Source: Leucobacter luti (GTDB taxonomy: Bacteria; Actinomycetota; Actinomycetes; Actinomycetales; Microbacteriaceae). Taken from it: a DNA stretch of 64,000 nt. The notes under the pieces are model-generated. The model was not told the DNA's origin. It saw nothing but the letters and a program-made list of their open reading frames with translations, and ran no database searches. Shown one piece after another: positions 32,275-42,698 of this stretch. The DNA is taken from assembly GCF_004217175.1 (NCBI RefSeq), contig NZ_SHKI01000007.1, forward strand, positions 186,001-250,000, written 5' to 3'. The first letter of the stretch is position 1; the number at the start of each line of letters is the position of its first letter. The position numbers and the translations under genes were made by a program.

Positions 32275-32302
32275 CCCGAACACCAGCTCTGTGGTGCTCG
32301 GG
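32275..32302 (-). terminator. Terminator of pyk
   Basis: On the minus-strand RNA an 11-bp stem CCCGAGCACCA/TGGTGTTCGGG (one G-U) with a 6-base loop, 20 bases after the pyk stop. Confidence 0.65.
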
Positions 32303-32321
32303 CTCACACGGCGCCGGGAGC

Positions 32322-33800
32322 CTACGCCGTGGGCGCGGAACCGCGGCCGAGCGTGTGCTTGCGGGGCCCCGCCTCGGGCAGCTTGCCGCTCGTCTCGCCC
32401 ATGCGGTGGATCCGCAGCGTGTTCGTGGTGCCCACGATCCCGGGAGGCGATCCGGCGATGATCACGACTTTGTCGCCGATCTCCGCGCGCGAGTGCTCAA
32501 GCAGCAGCTCGTCTGCCTGGCCGAACATCTCGTCGGTGCTGTCGACGCGCGGCACCAGATAGCTGCGCGCGCCCCAGGTGAGCTCCATGCGGCGGCGGGT
32601 CTCGGGGTCCGGCGTGAACCCGATGATCGGGATCGGCCGGCGCAGCCGGGACATGCGACGCACGGTGTCGCCCGACTCGGTGAAGACGCAGATGTAGCGC
32701 GCGCCGATAAAGTCGGCGACCTCTGAGGCGGCGAGCGTGAGTGCGCCACCCTGCGTGCGCGGCTCGGCCCCGAGGGGCTCGATCCGGTCGAGTGCGTGCT
32801 CCTCGGTCGACTCGATGATGCGCGCCATCGTCGCGACGGCCTCCACGGGGTACGCACCAACGCTGGTCTCGCCCGAGAGCATCACGGCGTCGGCGCCGTC
32901 GAGCACGGCGTTTGCGCAGTCGGAGGCCTCGGCGCGCGTGGGCCGGGGGTTCTCGATCATCGACTCCAGCACCTGCGTGGCCACGATGACCGGCTTGGCG
33001 TTGCGTCGCGCGAGCGCGACGGCCTCGGCCTGCACCACGGGCACGCGCTCAAGGGGCATCTCGACGCCCAGGTCGCCGCGGGCGACCATGATGCCATCGA
33101 ACGCCGCGACGATCTCCTCGAGGTTGTCGACCGCCTGGGGTTTCTCGATCTTCGCGATCACGGGGAGGCGGAAGCCCTCCTCGTCCATGATCTCGTGGAC
33201 CCGGGTGATGTCTGCGGCGTCGCGCACGAACGACAGCGCGATGTAGTCGGCCCCGAGCGCAAGCGCCCAGCGCAGGTCCTGCTCGTCCTTCTCGGACAGA
33301 GCGGGGACGTTGACCGCGACGCCGGGCAGGTTGATGCCCTTGTTGTTCGACACGGCACCCGGCACCTCGACCGTGGTGTACACGGTGTCCTCGGTCACGC
33401 GAACCGCGCGCAGCCCGACCTTGCCGTCGTCGACCAGCAGCGGATCGCCGGGGCGCACGTCGCCGGGGAGCCCCTTGTGGGTCGTGCCGCAGATCTCGCG
33501 CGTTCCCACAATGTCGCGCGTGGTGATCGCAAACTCGTCGCCCACCGCGAGCTCGTACGGTCCGCCCTCAAACTTGCCGAGCCGGATCTTGGGGCCCTGC
33601 AGGTCTGCGAGCACCGCGATCGGTCGCCCGACCTCGATCTCCGCGCGTCGAATGTTGCGGTAGATCCCCTCGTGCACGTTGTACGTGCCGTGCGACATGT
33701 TGAGCCGCGCCACGTTGACACCCGCCCGGATAAGTTCGAGCGTGTGGTCGTAGCTGGAGACCGCGGGCCCCCAGGTTGCAACGATCTTGGCGTGGCGCAT
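32322..33800 (-). CDS. pyk: Pyruvate kinase
   Basis: Converts phosphoenolpyruvate and ADP to pyruvate and ATP. 492 residues; the N-terminus MRHAKIVATWGPA, the substrate-binding MSHGTYNVHEG, and the signature IMVARGDLGVEMPLERV are visible, with the C-terminal domain after residue ~350. ATG at 33800 is preferred over the GTG two codons earlier because AAGGAG is then five bases away. Note ATWGPA where most enzymes have ATLGPA. It ends the trp-lgt-pyk run. Confidence 0.96.
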   Translation of the reverse strand: MRHAKIVATWGPAVSSYDHTLELIRAGVNVARLNMSHGTYNVHEGIYRNIRRAEIEVGRPIAVLADLQGPKIRLGKFEGGPYELAVGDEFAITTRDIVGTREICGTTHKGLPGDVRPGDPLLVDDGKVGLRAVRVTEDTVYTTVEVPGAVSNNKGINLPGVAVNVPALSEKDEQDLRWALALGADYIALSFVRDAADITRVHEIMDEEGFRLPVIAKIEKPQAVDNLEEIVAAFDGIMVARGDLGVEMPLERVPVVQAEAVALARRNAKPVIVATQVLESMIENPRPTRAEASDCANAVLDGADAVMLSGETSVGAYPVEAVATMARIIESTEEHALDRIEPLGAEPRTQGGALTLAASEVADFIGARYICVFTESGDTVRRMSRLRRPIPIIGFTPDPETRRRMELTWGARSYLVPRVDSTDEMFGQADELLLEHSRAEIGDKVVIIAGSPPGIVGTTNTLRIHRMGETSGKLPEAGPRKHTLGRGSAPTA

Positions 33801-33814
33801 CTGCACTCCTTGCG

Positions 33815-34837
33815 TTAGACGGACTTCGAGGACTCGGTGGCTCCGGCCGGCGTGGCTGCCGCCGGCGCATCGGCGGCGCCGTCTGCGGCGGCCTCCGTGG
33901 GCTCCGGCTGCTCCGCGGGGGCGGCATCGCCACGGTCGATGATGTGGAAGAACTCGTCGGGGTTGGCGGTGTCGCGCAGCACCGAGTCAAGCGGGTTGCT
34001 GCGACCCGGCAGGTACACCGTGTTCTCAATGCCGACGTGACGCTTGCGCTGCACGAAGAAGATGATGACGCCGAGGACGGCGGCGAGGAGCGCGGCGAGC
34101 ACGTTCGTGCGGATCCCGAGGAAGAGCAGGCTGGGATCGACGCGGAGCGACTCGGTGAACGCGCGACCGAGGCCGTACCAGACGAGGTACATCGCGAAGA
34201 AGGTGCCCCAGCGCGGGCGCCACTTGCGCTCGATCGCGAGCAGCACAACGATGCCGAGAATGTTCCACAGCGCCTCGTAGAGGAAGGTGGGGTGGAACAG
34301 CGTGCCCTCGGGCAGGCCGATGGGGAACGCCGGGTTGCTTGACTCAATCTCGAGGCCCCAGGGCTGCGTGGTCGGGCCGCCGAAGAGCTCGTGGTTGAAC
34401 CAGTTGCCGAGGCGTCCAACCGCCTGCGCGAGCAGAAGGCCGGGAACGAGCGCGTCGGCGAACGACCAGAAGCGGATGCCCGAGATGCGCGAGGCGATCA
34501 GGACACCGATACCGCCGCCGATGAGCGCGCCGAAGATGGCGATGCCGCCGTTCCAGAACGCGAGGATCTCGAGCGGGTTCTTGCCGGCCCCGAAGTAGTC
34601 ACCCCAGTGGGTGACCACGTGGTAGAGGCGCGCGCCCACGATGCCGAGCACGAGCGACCAGACCACGAAGTCGAAGACCGCACCGCGTTCGCCGCCGCGC
34701 TGGCCAATGCGGCGCGCCGTCCAGATCGCCGCGAGCACAATGCCCACGATGATGCAGAGCGCGTAAAAGTAGATCCGCAGCGGCCCGATCTGGAGAAACT
34801 GCATCTCAGGGCTCGGGATACTCATTGGGAGAATCAT
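33815..34837 (-). CDS. lgt: Prolipoprotein diacylglyceryl transferase
   Basis: Transfers diacylglycerol from phosphatidylglycerol to the lipobox cysteine. 340 residues, seven membrane segments, signature GRLGNWFNHELFGGPT, plus the ARLYHVVTHW region. The C-terminal ~60 residues are an Ala/Pro/Glu tail beyond the catalytic core, common in actinobacteria. AGGAG precedes the ATG at 34837. Location between trpA and pyk is usual for this group. Confidence 0.96.
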   Translation of the reverse strand: MILPMSIPSPEMQFLQIGPLRIYFYALCIIVGIVLAAIWTARRIGQRGGERGAVFDFVVWSLVLGIVGARLYHVVTHWGDYFGAGKNPLEILAFWNGGIAIFGALIGGGIGVLIASRISGIRFWSFADALVPGLLLAQAVGRLGNWFNHELFGGPTTQPWGLEIESSNPAFPIGLPEGTLFHPTFLYEALWNILGIVVLLAIERKWRPRWGTFFAMYLVWYGLGRAFTESLRVDPSLLFLGIRTNVLAALLAAVLGVIIFFVQRKRHVGIENTVYLPGRSNPLDSVLRDTANPDEFFHIIDRGDAAPAEQPEPTEAAADGAADAPAAATPAGATESSKSV

Positions 34838-34918
34838 TCACTCCTCTTTCGCCTGCGGCATGACCGCTGGAAGCTGCTTGGGGTCCCGCGCCGAACGAGC
34901 ACGAGCGTTGATGTAATC

Positions 34919-35716
34919 CTAGCGCGGGGCGGTTCCCGCGGCGATCTGACGCACGGTGTCCGCGAGCTGCGGTACTCCGCCGTCACGAAGCGCGCGCACG
35001 AACGCGGTGCCCACGATGGCGCCGTCGGCGTAGTCGAGTGCTGCCGCGACCTGCTCTGCGGTCGAAATCCCGATGCCCACGCACGCGAGGTCGGCACCCT
35101 GCGCGCGCAGGCGCTCGGTGAGGCCGCGGGCGGCGGCGTCGAGCTGCGCCCGCTCCCCCGTGATCCCCATGGTCGACACCGTGTAGATGAAGCCGGTGCT
35201 CGACTCGGCAACGAGGCGCAGGCGCGCGTCGCTCGAGCTCGGGGCCGCGAGGAAGACACGGTCGAGGCCGTGGCGCTCGCTGATCTCGATCCAGTCCGCG
35301 GCCGCGTCCGGGGTGATGTCGGGCGTGATCAGCCCGGCACCGCCGGCGGCGGCGAGGTCGGCGGCGAAGCGCTCGACGCCGTACTGAAGCACCGGGTTCC
35401 AGTAGGTCATCACGAGCACGGGCACGTCCACTGCCTCGCGTACGCGGCGCACCGCCTCGAAGACGTGCGCCACGCGAAACCCGTCCGCGAGCGCGGTCTG
35501 GGTCGCCTCCTGAATCACGGAACCGTCCATGACCGGGTCTGAGTAGGGAACGCCGAGCTCGAGCACGTCGGCGCCGGCGCGCGCCATTGCAATGGCCGCC
35601 TCGATGCTCGTGTCGAGATCAGGGAAGCCGACCGGGAGGTAGCCGATCAGGGCGCCCCGACGCTCGGCCTTCGCCGCACGGATCGCTTCAGCCACACTCG
35701 AAGCGGTGCCGCTCAT
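34919..35716 (-). CDS. trpA: Tryptophan synthase alpha chain
   Basis: Cleaves indole-3-glycerol phosphate to indole. 265 residues; [20 protein letters not shown] holds a catalytic Asp/Glu region, and the phosphate-binding [14 protein letters not shown] follows near the C-terminus. Its start overlaps the trpB stop by four bases, the usual coupling for the alpha2-beta2 enzyme. Confidence 0.97.
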   Translation of the reverse strand: MSGTASSVAEAIRAAKAERRGALIGYLPVGFPDLDTSIEAAIAMARAGADVLELGVPYSDPVMDGSVIQEATQTALADGFRVAHVFEAVRRVREAVDVPVLVMTYWNPVLQYGVERFAADLAAAGGAGLITPDITPDAAADWIEISERHGLDRVFLAAPSSSDARLRLVAESSTGFIYTVSTMGITGERAQLDAAARGLTERLRAQGADLACVGIGISTAEQVAAALDYADGAIVGTAFVRALRDGGVPQLADTVRQIAAGTAPR

Positions 35717-36978
35717 CCTTCAACCCCCGCGTCGCCGTCGAGCAGACCGAAGTAGCGGCCCGCCGTTGCCATGTCCTTATCGCCGCGGCCCGAGAGGCAC
35801 ACCACGATCACCGCGTCTGACCCGAGCTCGCGGCCGAGCCGCTGCGCCCCCGCGAGCGCGTGCGAGGACTCGATTGCGGGAATGATGCCCTCGGTGCGGC
35901 TCAGCAGGCGCAGCGCCTGCATCGCCTCGTCGTCGGTTGCGGGGATGTACGTCACGCGGCCGATGTCTGCAAGCCACGCGTGCTCCGGGCCCACGCCCGG
36001 GTAGTCGAGCCCCGCCGAGATCGAGTGCGACTCAATCGTCTGCCCGTCCTCGTCCTGCAGCACGTAGGTCTTCGCGCCGTGGAGGATCCCGGGTCGGCCG
36101 CGCTCAATTGAGGCGGCGTGGCGGTCGGTGTCGACACCGTCGCCAGCGGCCTCGACGCCGAAGATCTTGACGTCGGCGTCGTCGAGGAACGCGTCGAACA
36201 TGCCGATCGCGTTCGAGCCGCCGCCGACGCAGGCGACCACGGCGTCCGGGAGCCGCCCCACGCGGTCGAGGAGCTGCGCGCGCGCTTCCTCCGAGATGAT
36301 GCGCTGGAAATCGCGCACCATGGCGGGGAACGGGTGCGGGCCTGCCGCGGTGCCGAAGATGTAGTTGGTGTGATCCACGGTGGCGACCCAGTCGCGGTAC
36401 GCCTCGTTGATCGCGTCCTTCAGGGTGCGCGATCCGGCGCGCACCGGGATCACCTCTGCGCCGAGCAGGCGCATGCGGGCCACGTTGAGTGCCTGCCGCT
36501 CAGTGTCGACCTCGCCCATGTAGACGGTGCACTCAAGGCCGAAGAGTGCGGCGGCGGTCGCCGTGGCGACACCGTGCTGCCCAGCCCCGGTCTCGGCAAT
36601 GACGCGCTTTTTGCCGAGCCGCTTGGTGAGCAGTGCTTGGCCGAGCACGTTGTTAATCTTGTGCGAGCCCGTGTGGTTGAGATCCTCGCGCTTGAGGAAG
36701 ACGCGCGCCCCACCGGCGTGCTCCGCGAACCGCGGCACCTCGGTGATCGGCGAGGGCCGCCCGGCGTACGACTCAAGCAGCTCAACGAGCTCCGCGCGGA
36801 ACTCTGGATCCGCCTGCGCCTCGGCGTAGGCCTCCGTGAGCTCGTCGATCGCCGCGATGAGCGACTCGGGCATGTAGCGCCCACCGAACTCACCAAAGAA
36901 CGGTCCGTGCTGATCGCGCAGGCTCGTGATGCTGTCACCCCCGGCGGGCGTCGATGCTGGCTCGGGCTGCTGTGTCAT
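35713..36978 (-). CDS. trpB: Tryptophan synthase beta chain (operon copy)
   Basis: 421 residues. PLP-binding lysine in [20 protein letters not shown], glycine loop [10 protein letters not shown], and the COMM-region [18 protein letters not shown] are canonical for TrpB that partners TrpA. The ATG has GAGGAAGAC in front. It overlaps trpA by four bases. A second, more divergent trpB is at 49355-50566. Confidence 0.96.
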   Translation of the reverse strand: MTQQPEPASTPAGGDSITSLRDQHGPFFGEFGGRYMPESLIAAIDELTEAYAEAQADPEFRAELVELLESYAGRPSPITEVPRFAEHAGGARVFLKREDLNHTGSHKINNVLGQALLTKRLGKKRVIAETGAGQHGVATATAAALFGLECTVYMGEVDTERQALNVARMRLLGAEVIPVRAGSRTLKDAINEAYRDWVATVDHTNYIFGTAAGPHPFPAMVRDFQRIISEEARAQLLDRVGRLPDAVVACVGGGSNAIGMFDAFLDDADVKIFGVEAAGDGVDTDRHAASIERGRPGILHGAKTYVLQDEDGQTIESHSISAGLDYPGVGPEHAWLADIGRVTYIPATDDEAMQALRLLSRTEGIIPAIESSHALAGAQRLGRELGSDAVIVVCLSGRGDKDMATAGRYFGLLDGDAGVEG

Positions 36979-36991
36979 GTCTTCCTCAGGG

Positions 36992-37762
36992 TCAGACGCT
37001 GAGATAAGACTGCAGCGTCGCGACGGGGTCGTTGGTCACGAGGGCCTCGCCGACGAGGACGACATCGGCGCCGGCCTCGCGGTAGTGCTCCACGTCGGCG
37101 ACGTTCAGCACGGCCGACTCGGCCACGCGGATCGCCCCGGCTGGGATCTGGTCGGCGACGCGGCCGAAGAGGTCGCGGTCAAGCTCGAAGGTGCGCAGGT
37201 CGCGCGCGTTCACGCCGATCAGCTGTGCGCCGAGATCGACGGCGCGCGCCACCTCGTCAGCGGAGTGCGCCTCGACGAGCGGGGTCATCCCCAGCTCCCG
37301 GATCATGCCGTGCAGCGTCACGAGTCGCTCCTGCGGCAGCGCCGCGACGATGAGCAGGGCCAGGTCCGCTCCCGCGGCGCGGGCCTCAAGCACCTGATAC
37401 TCGTCGCCGATGAAGTCCTTGCGTAGCACCGGGATGCTGACGGCCTTGCGCACCGCCTCAAGATCGGCGAGCGAGCCCTTGAACTTTCGCTCCTCGGTGA
37501 GCACGCTCACCGCGCTCGCGCCGCCGGCCTCGTACTGCGCGGCGAGCGTGTGCGGCTCGGCGATCTCGGCGAGGTCGCCACGCGACGGGCTGGCCCGCTT
37601 CACCTCGGCGATCACCTTCATGTGGTCTGCCGGGGCGAGCGCCGCGAGGGCGTCGAGCGCTGGCGCACGCCGAAGAGCTTCGGCCTCCACCTGTGCGGTG
37701 GGCCGAAGCTCTTGGCGGGCGCGTGCGTCTTCGAGGGAACCCGCGAGCAGTTGCTCGAGCAC
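36992..37762 (-). CDS. trpC: Indole-3-glycerol-phosphate synthase
   Basis: 256 residues with the substrate signature [20 protein letters not shown], and [12 protein letters not shown]. It makes indole-3-glycerol phosphate from CdRP. GTG at 37762 ([16 protein letters not shown]) was chosen because it falls one base after the preceding stop and fits homologues. No TrpF domain is fused; actinobacteria often use the HisA/PriA isomerase instead. Confidence 0.95.
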   Translation of the reverse strand: MLEQLLAGSLEDARARQELRPTAQVEAEALRRAPALDALAALAPADHMKVIAEVKRASPSRGDLAEIAEPHTLAAQYEAGGASAVSVLTEERKFKGSLADLEAVRKAVSIPVLRKDFIGDEYQVLEARAAGADLALLIVAALPQERLVTLHGMIRELGMTPLVEAHSADEVARAVDLGAQLIGVNARDLRTFELDRDLFGRVADQIPAGAIRVAESAVLNVADVEHYREAGADVVLVGEALVTNDPVATLQSYLSV

Positions 37763-37763
37763 G

Positions 37764-37997
37764 CTAGTCGTGCGTCTTGGGGGTGTACTTCGGGCCGTTG
37801 ACGCCGAAGCCGGCCTTCGAGAGGACCCACCCGAGCAGGGCACCGACGACAACGATGCCGGCGCAGACCCACACCATCGTCGACATGTGCAGGAAGAAGA
37901 AGACGGTTCCGGCGGCGATGCCAAGCAGCATCACCACGACCGCCGTCCATGCGGCGGGCGAATCACCGTGACCGGGGTCTCCGTGCTGGGTACTCAT
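37764..37997 (-). CDS. Small HGxxPAAW membrane protein of the trp cluster
   Basis: 77 residues. The motif HGDSPAAW appears at residues ~10-17, then two hydrophobic helices (TAVVVMLLGIAAGTVFFFL and VWVCAGIVVVGALLGWVL). Proteins of this type sit in actinobacterial trp clusters and have no proven role. AGAGGAGA precedes the ATG at 37997. Its stop is one base before the trpC GTG. Confidence 0.85.
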   Translation of the reverse strand: MSTQHGDPGHGDSPAAWTAVVVMLLGIAAGTVFFFLHMSTMVWVCAGIVVVGALLGWVLSKAGFGVNGPKYTPKTHD

Positions 37998-38031
37998 GAA
38001 TCTCCTCTGTACAAGCGTGAACGTTTCAAGC

Positions 38032-38610
38032 CTAGCGGATATCTTCGGTGGGGTCATCGCCATCGCTCAGCGCGTCCCAATCGGAGATCCGGTCGGTGCC
38101 GCCGGATCGCGGCGCGGTAGCGCCGGTGGTGTCGTACTTCCGGCCGCCGGCGGCCCAGCGGCCGCCGAACACGAGCACGACGAGGCCGAGCAGCACGGCC
38201 ACCGCTCCGGCCGCGATACTCACCCACGCCCAGACGGAGAGCTGACTCCAGACCACCATGCTCGTGCTGGCCCCGCCAACAATTCCGGTGATCTCCGTGA
38301 TCCGTCCCGAGACCGCGCTGAGCGGCGCCGTGACGATGTCGACGCTGAGGGCGATCAGGCCGGCACCGAGCAGCGCGACGAGCGCGCCAAGCACACGCCG
38401 GAACACCGGTCCCGCGATCGTGAGCGCGAGCGCCGCCGCGACGAGCGCGATTGCGACCGGAGACAGCGCGGCGTTGATCTCGTGCCCGGTGACGGCAACC
38501 ACCTCGTGGGTCCCGTCGAGCATGAACGACACCCAGGGCTGCGCGCCGGCGAGTAGCGCTCCCCCGCCCGCGATTGCGACTCCTCCGAGCGAGAGCAGTT
38601 TAGCGCGCAT
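38032..38610 (-). CDS. Trp biosynthesis-associated membrane protein (TIGR02234-like)
   Basis: 192 residues with four hydrophobic segments and a polar C-terminal tail. The opening AIAGGGALLAGAQPWVSF and its place directly behind trpE match the actinobacterial Trp-operon membrane protein family. Function is unproven. It overlaps the end of trpE by 11 bases, indicating coupling. Confidence 0.85.
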   Translation of the reverse strand: MRAKLLSLGGVAIAGGGALLAGAQPWVSFMLDGTHEVVAVTGHEINAALSPVAIALVAAALALTIAGPVFRRVLGALVALLGAGLIALSVDIVTAPLSAVSGRITEITGIVGGASTSMVVWSQLSVWAWVSIAAGAVAVLLGLVVLVFGGRWAAGGRKYDTTGATAPRSGGTDRISDWDALSDGDDPTEDIR

Positions 38611-40228
38611 CGTCGGCTCCCTTCAGCTCGTGCAGCGTGTTGGCGATCGCGATTGCGCGAAGCGGTGCCGCGGCCTTGCTTCGGCACTCGGCGTCCTCGG
38701 TTTCGGGCACCGACTCAGCGACCACCCCGGCGCCGGCCTGCACCATCGCAACACCGTCCTTGATGGTGGCGGTGCGGATCGCGATCGCGAGGTCGGCGGC
38801 GCCGCCGAGCCCGAAGTATCCAACAACCCCACCGTAGACGCCGCGCTGCACGGGTTCGAGCTCGTCGATGATCTCGAGGGCGCGCGGCTTCGGGGCCCCC
38901 GAGAGCGTCCCGGCCGGGAAGGTCGCACGGAACACGTCAATCGGCGTCTGCCCGTCGCGGAGCTGCCCCTCAACGGTCGACACGATGTGCATGATGTGGC
39001 TGAAGCGCTCCACCCGCATAAACTCCGTCACCTCAACCGACGCCGGCGTGCAGGCGCGCAGCAGGTCGTTACGGGCGAGGTCAACGAGCATGAGGTGCTC
39101 GGCCCGCTCCTTCTCATCGGCGAGGAGGTCGCGCTCGTGCTGCTGGTCTTCCTCGACTGACTCGCCGCGCGGCCGAGAGCCTGCGATCGGGTGCGTCATC
39201 ACGTGCCCGCTCTCCTGCACGGTCACGAGAGCTTCGGGGCTCGAACCCACCACGGAGAACGGGGTCCCGTCCCCCGCCTCGAGCTGCAGCAGATACAGGT
39301 ATGGGCTCGGGTTCAGGTGCCGCAGTACGCGGTACACGTCGAGCGGGTCCGCCGCGCACGGCTGGTCAAAGCGCTGCGATGGCACCACCTGGAAGACATC
39401 GCCGTCGACGATAAAGCGCTTGGCCGCGTCGACGGCTGCCATGTACTCGGGCGTGCTCGTGAGCCGCACCGGATCCGGGAGCGCGTCACGGTCGAGAGCC
39501 CCGAGGGGCGACGCGGTGGGTGCGGAGAGCGCCGCCTGGAGCGCGTCAAGGCGGTCCTGGGCGTCGCGCCACTGCGCGTCGGCCACGGCGGCGTCCGCGG
39601 GAGCTGCGGCGCCCGCGGGGGGATCCGCCGGGGTCCCGTCCGCTGCGTGCGCGCCGCCGTCAAGGGCGCCGTCGTTGAGCACGTTCGCGAGCAGCACGAC
39701 GCTGCCCTCGCGGTGATCGATCACCACGAGCTCGGAGACGAAGCTCAAGCCCTGCGTGGGGAGCCCCGGGCCATCGACGGGCCCGTGCTCCAGCCGCTCG
39801 AACTGGCGCACGGTCTCCCAGCCGAGGTAGCCGACGAAGCCGCTCGCGAGCGGCGGGAGGCCCGGCACTTGCGGGGCGCGCCAGCGCTCGTAGCTTGCGC
39901 GCAGCGCCTCCACCGGCGCGAGGCCGGTGACGCCGCCCGGCAGCAGTCGTTCTTCGGTGACCGCGGATCCGGGCGCGGGGGCCCAGTGCGCGCGTCCGCC
40001 GCGCTCACCGAGCACGCCGAAGCTGCCGGCGCCAACGAAGCTAAACCGCGTCCACACGCCGCCCTGCTCCGCAGACTCGAGCAGGAAGGTCCCGGGCCGG
40101 GAAGCTGCCACCTTGCGGTAGATGCCGACCGGGGTATCGGCGTCAGCGAATACCTCTCGACAGACGGGAAGAACGGCGTGCGTGCGTCGCGCGGCGTCGA
40201 ACGCCTCGCGCGTGGTCGTCAGGGTCAC
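38600..40228 (-). CDS. trpE: Anthranilate synthase component I
   Basis: Converts chorismate to anthranilate with ammonia from TrpG. 542 residues; the catalytic half contains DGDVFQVVPSQRF, THPIAGSRPRG, ERAEHLMLVDLARND and FPAGTLSGAPKPRALEII. The N-terminal LLESAEQ region is the usual tryptophan-feedback site (LLES). Two in-frame GTG codons occur at 40234 and 40228; 40228 is preferred because TAGGCT ends exactly six bases before it. No trpG or trpD is next to it, and no tryptophan leader peptide is visible upstream. Confidence 0.95.
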   Translation of the reverse strand: MTLTTTREAFDAARRTHAVLPVCREVFADADTPVGIYRKVAASRPGTFLLESAEQGGVWTRFSFVGAGSFGVLGERGGRAHWAPAPGSAVTEERLLPGGVTGLAPVEALRASYERWRAPQVPGLPPLASGFVGYLGWETVRQFERLEHGPVDGPGLPTQGLSFVSELVVIDHREGSVVLLANVLNDGALDGGAHAADGTPADPPAGAAAPADAAVADAQWRDAQDRLDALQAALSAPTASPLGALDRDALPDPVRLTSTPEYMAAVDAAKRFIVDGDVFQVVPSQRFDQPCAADPLDVYRVLRHLNPSPYLYLLQLEAGDGTPFSVVGSSPEALVTVQESGHVMTHPIAGSRPRGESVEEDQQHERDLLADEKERAEHLMLVDLARNDLLRACTPASVEVTEFMRVERFSHIMHIVSTVEGQLRDGQTPIDVFRATFPAGTLSGAPKPRALEIIDELEPVQRGVYGGVVGYFGLGGAADLAIAIRTATIKDGVAMVQAGAGVVAESVPETEDAECRSKAAAPLRAIAIANTLHELKGADDAR

Positions 40229-40234
40229 CGTCAC

Positions 40235-40240
40235 AGCCTA
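40235..40240 (-). promoter_or_regulatory. -10 element of trpE (leaderless)
   Basis: TAGGCT, then GTGACG, then the GTG at 40228. It sits in the 55-base gap behind hisI and would give the trp genes their own promoter. Confidence 0.5.
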
Positions 40241-40283
40241 TCGCGCGGCGCGCGGGTTCCTGGGCCGCACCCGGAGGCAGCGC

Positions 40284-40658
40284 TCAGACAGCGTCGGCGT
40301 CCCCGCTCGCGTCGCCCACGAGCGCGGGGATCTCGCGCCCGGTGAAGCAGCTCCGGGTTCCCGTGTGGCAGGCAGCGCCGAGCTGCTCCACGCGCACGAG
40401 CAGCGTGTCACCGTCGCAATCGTGGGCGACGCTCCGCACGTACTGCCGGTGACCGGACGTGTCGCCCTTGCGCCAGTACTCGCCGCGCGAGCGCGACCAG
40501 AAGGTCACCCGCCCGGACGTGAGTGTGCGCCGCAGCGCCTCGTGGTCCATCCACGCGAGCATCAGCACTTCGCCGGAGGTGTCGTCCTGGATGATCGCGG
40601 GCAGCAGGCCGTCCGCGCCAAACACGATCTCACTCGGAACAGGATCGACCGTGCTCAT
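40284..40658 (-). CDS. hisI: Phosphoribosyl-AMP cyclohydrolase
   Basis: 124 residues; opens the adenine ring of PR-AMP in histidine synthesis. Zinc/magnesium site residues lie in HDCDGDTLL and CHTGTRSCF. The HisE activity is not fused but encoded separately at 42405-42668. ATG overlaps the hisF stop as ATGA. Confidence 0.96.
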   Translation of the reverse strand: MSTVDPVPSEIVFGADGLLPAIIQDDTSGEVLMLAWMDHEALRRTLTSGRVTFWSRSRGEYWRKGDTSGHRQYVRSVAHDCDGDTLLVRVEQLGAACHTGTRSCFTGREIPALVGDASGDADAV

Positions 40659-41452
40659 GCGGCGCTCCCCTCGGTCGGTGAGCCGCCGGGCAGCCGCACC
40701 ACGTGACCGGCATCGGCGAGCGCGCGCTTCACCTCGCCGATCGTGAACTTGTTGTAGTGGAACACCGACGCCGCGAGAACCGCGTCGGCACCCGCGTCGA
40801 CCGCCGGGGCGAAGTGCCCGAGCTCTCCCGCGCCACCAGACGCGATCATGGGAACCTCGGCAGCCTCGCGCACCAGCCGGGTGAGTTCGAGGTCGAAGCC
40901 GTCCTGGGTGCCGTCGGCGTCCATCGAGTTGACGAGCAGCTCACCGGCACCGCGCTCAACCGCCTCGCGACACCACGCGATCGCGTCGAGATCGGTCTCA
41001 CGCTTCCCACCGTGCGTGGTCACCACGAAGCCGGAGGGCATGCGCGCACTGCGTCGCACGTCAAGCGAGAGCACGAGCACCTGGGCGCCAAAGCGATCCG
41101 CGATCTCCCCGATCACCTCTGGCCGGGCAATCGCGCCACTGTTGATGCCCACCTTGTCGGCGCCCACCCCGAGCAGCCGCGCCACGTCCTCGGCGCTGCG
41201 CACGCCGCCACCGACCGTGAGCGGAATGAATACCTGCTCCGCGGTGCGCTGCACCACGTCGTAGGTGGTTGCACGATCATCGACCGTCGCGGTGACGTCG
41301 AGGAAGGTGAGCTCGTCGGCGCCCTGCTCCGCGTAGCGCGCCGCAAGCTCGACCGGGTCGCCGGCGTCGCGCAGGTTGAGAAAGTTGACGCCCTTGACGA
41401 CGCGGCCGGCGGCCACGTCGAGGCAGGGAATGACTCGTGTTGCGAGGCTCAT
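40655..41452 (-). CDS. hisF: Imidazole glycerol phosphate synthase subunit HisF
   Basis: 265 residues, TIM barrel with [34 protein letters not shown] and [11 protein letters not shown]. With HisH it forms IGP and AICAR. ATG at 41452 has GGAGG upstream. hisH and hisA are not in this window. Confidence 0.96.
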   Translation of the reverse strand: MSLATRVIPCLDVAAGRVVKGVNFLNLRDAGDPVELAARYAEQGADELTFLDVTATVDDRATTYDVVQRTAEQVFIPLTVGGGVRSAEDVARLLGVGADKVGINSGAIARPEVIGEIADRFGAQVLVLSLDVRRSARMPSGFVVTTHGGKRETDLDAIAWCREAVERGAGELLVNSMDADGTQDGFDLELTRLVREAAEVPMIASGGAGELGHFAPAVDAGADAVLAASVFHYNKFTIGEVKRALADAGHVVRLPGGSPTEGSAA

Positions 41453-41465
41453 GGTCCGGCCTCCG

Positions 41466-42308
41466 CTACAGCCGCGCAGCGTGGATCGGCGTGACCAGGA
41501 TCGCGCGCGCGCCGAGGTCGTACAGCTCGTCCATGATCGAGTTCGCCTCATCGGCGCGCACCATGACGCGCACCGCAACCCAGCGCTCGTCCTTCAGCGG
41601 CGACACCGTGGGAGATTCCATCCCCCCGGCGACCCGCGACGCGGCCTCGAGCTGGTCTGCCGGCAGGTCGTAGTCCATGAGCACGTACTTCCGCGCCACG
41701 AGCACGCCGCGCAGGCGGCGGAGCAGCCGCTCAATGCCGGGGTGCTCGTTCGGCCCGCCAATCAGCACAGCTGTCGACTCGAGGATCACCGGCCCGAAGA
41801 TCGCGAGCCCGGCGGCGCGCAGCGTTGCTCCCGTGGACACCACGTCTGCCACCGCGTCGGCAACACCGAGCTGCACCGCAGACTCGACCGCGCCGTCGAG
41901 CTTGACGAGCACCGACTCGACGCCGCGGGCGCGAAGGAAGTCGTCGACAAGCTGCGGGTAGCTGGTTGCGATCCTCTTTCCGGCGAGGTGCGACAGCTCC
42001 GTGATGTCCGCCCCTGCGGGAGCGGCGAACCTGAACGTCGAGTCGCCAAACTCGAGCGACGCAACCTCGGTGGCCGGGGAGCCGGAGTCGAGCAGCAGAT
42101 CGCGCCCGGTAATGCCGACGTCGAGCGCGCCCGAACCAACATAGGTCGCGATGTCGCGGGGCCGCAGGTAAAAGAACTCGACGTCGTTGCGCGTGTCGGC
42201 GTGGACCAGCTTGCGGCTGTCGCGGCGCCCGGAGTAGCCGGCCTCCGTGAGCATCTCGGCGGCGATCTCAGAGAGTGATCCCTTATTGGGGACGGCGATG
42301 CGAAGCAT
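41466..42308 (-). CDS. hisG: ATP phosphoribosyltransferase, long form
   Basis: First and feedback-regulated step of histidine synthesis. 280 residues, [16 protein letters not shown], with [14 protein letters not shown] and phosphate-binding [12 protein letters not shown]. The C-terminal ~70 residues are the ACT-like regulatory domain of the hexameric long form, so no HisZ is needed. It lies between hisE and hisF. Confidence 0.96.
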   Translation of the reverse strand: MLRIAVPNKGSLSEIAAEMLTEAGYSGRRDSRKLVHADTRNDVEFFYLRPRDIATYVGSGALDVGITGRDLLLDSGSPATEVASLEFGDSTFRFAAPAGADITELSHLAGKRIATSYPQLVDDFLRARGVESVLVKLDGAVESAVQLGVADAVADVVSTGATLRAAGLAIFGPVILESTAVLIGGPNEHPGIERLLRRLRGVLVARKYVLMDYDLPADQLEAASRVAGGMESPTVSPLKDERWVAVRVMVRADEANSIMDELYDLGARAILVTPIHAARL

Positions 42309-42404
42309 GGTGGAGGGGTTCCTTCCGTGGTGGCAGCCGAATCTGCAGCGTGCCGGGTGATGAGAGGTCAGCGGCAAGCGTCGGCGCACGAAGGGGCGCC
42401 GACG

Positions 42405-42668
42405 CTACAGATGCGTGTATACGTCCTCAAGGGTCAGGCCCTTCGCGAGCATGAGCACCTGCAGGTGGTAGAGCAGCTGGCTGATTTCCTCAGCGCACTC
42501 GGCGTCCGTCTCGTGCTCCGCGGCCATCCAGACCTCGGCGGCCTCCTCAACGATCTTCTTTCCGATCGAGTGGATGCCAGCGTCGAGGCGCGCCACAGTG
42601 TCGCTCCCCTCGGGCCGGGTTGCGGCCTTCTCGGAAAGCTCAGCGAAGAGCGAGTCGAAGGATTTCAC
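42405..42668 (-). CDS. hisE: Phosphoribosyl-ATP pyrophosphohydrolase
   Basis: 87 residues with the all-alpha NTP-pyrophosphohydrolase motif [13 protein letters not shown] and [15 protein letters not shown] at 42668 stands six bases after TAGTGT, pointing to a leaderless his transcript. Confidence 0.95.
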   Translation of the reverse strand: MKSFDSLFAELSEKAATRPEGSDTVARLDAGIHSIGKKIVEEAAEVWMAAEHETDAECAEEISQLLYHLQVLMLAKGLTLEDVYTHL

Positions 42669-42674
42669 GGTTCT

Positions 42675-42680
42675 ACACTA
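42675..42680 (-). promoter_or_regulatory. -10 element of hisE-hisG-hisF-hisI (leaderless)
   Basis: TAGTGT, then six bases, then the hisE GTG. It lies in the 30-base gap behind rpe. Confidence 0.5.
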
Positions 42681-42698
42681 CCGGGTTTCGCGCGCGGC

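Noticed and set aside
40229..40283. Second tryptophan attenuator before trpE
   Set aside because: The 55-base gap holds no Trp-codon leader and no terminator; only a -10 element.
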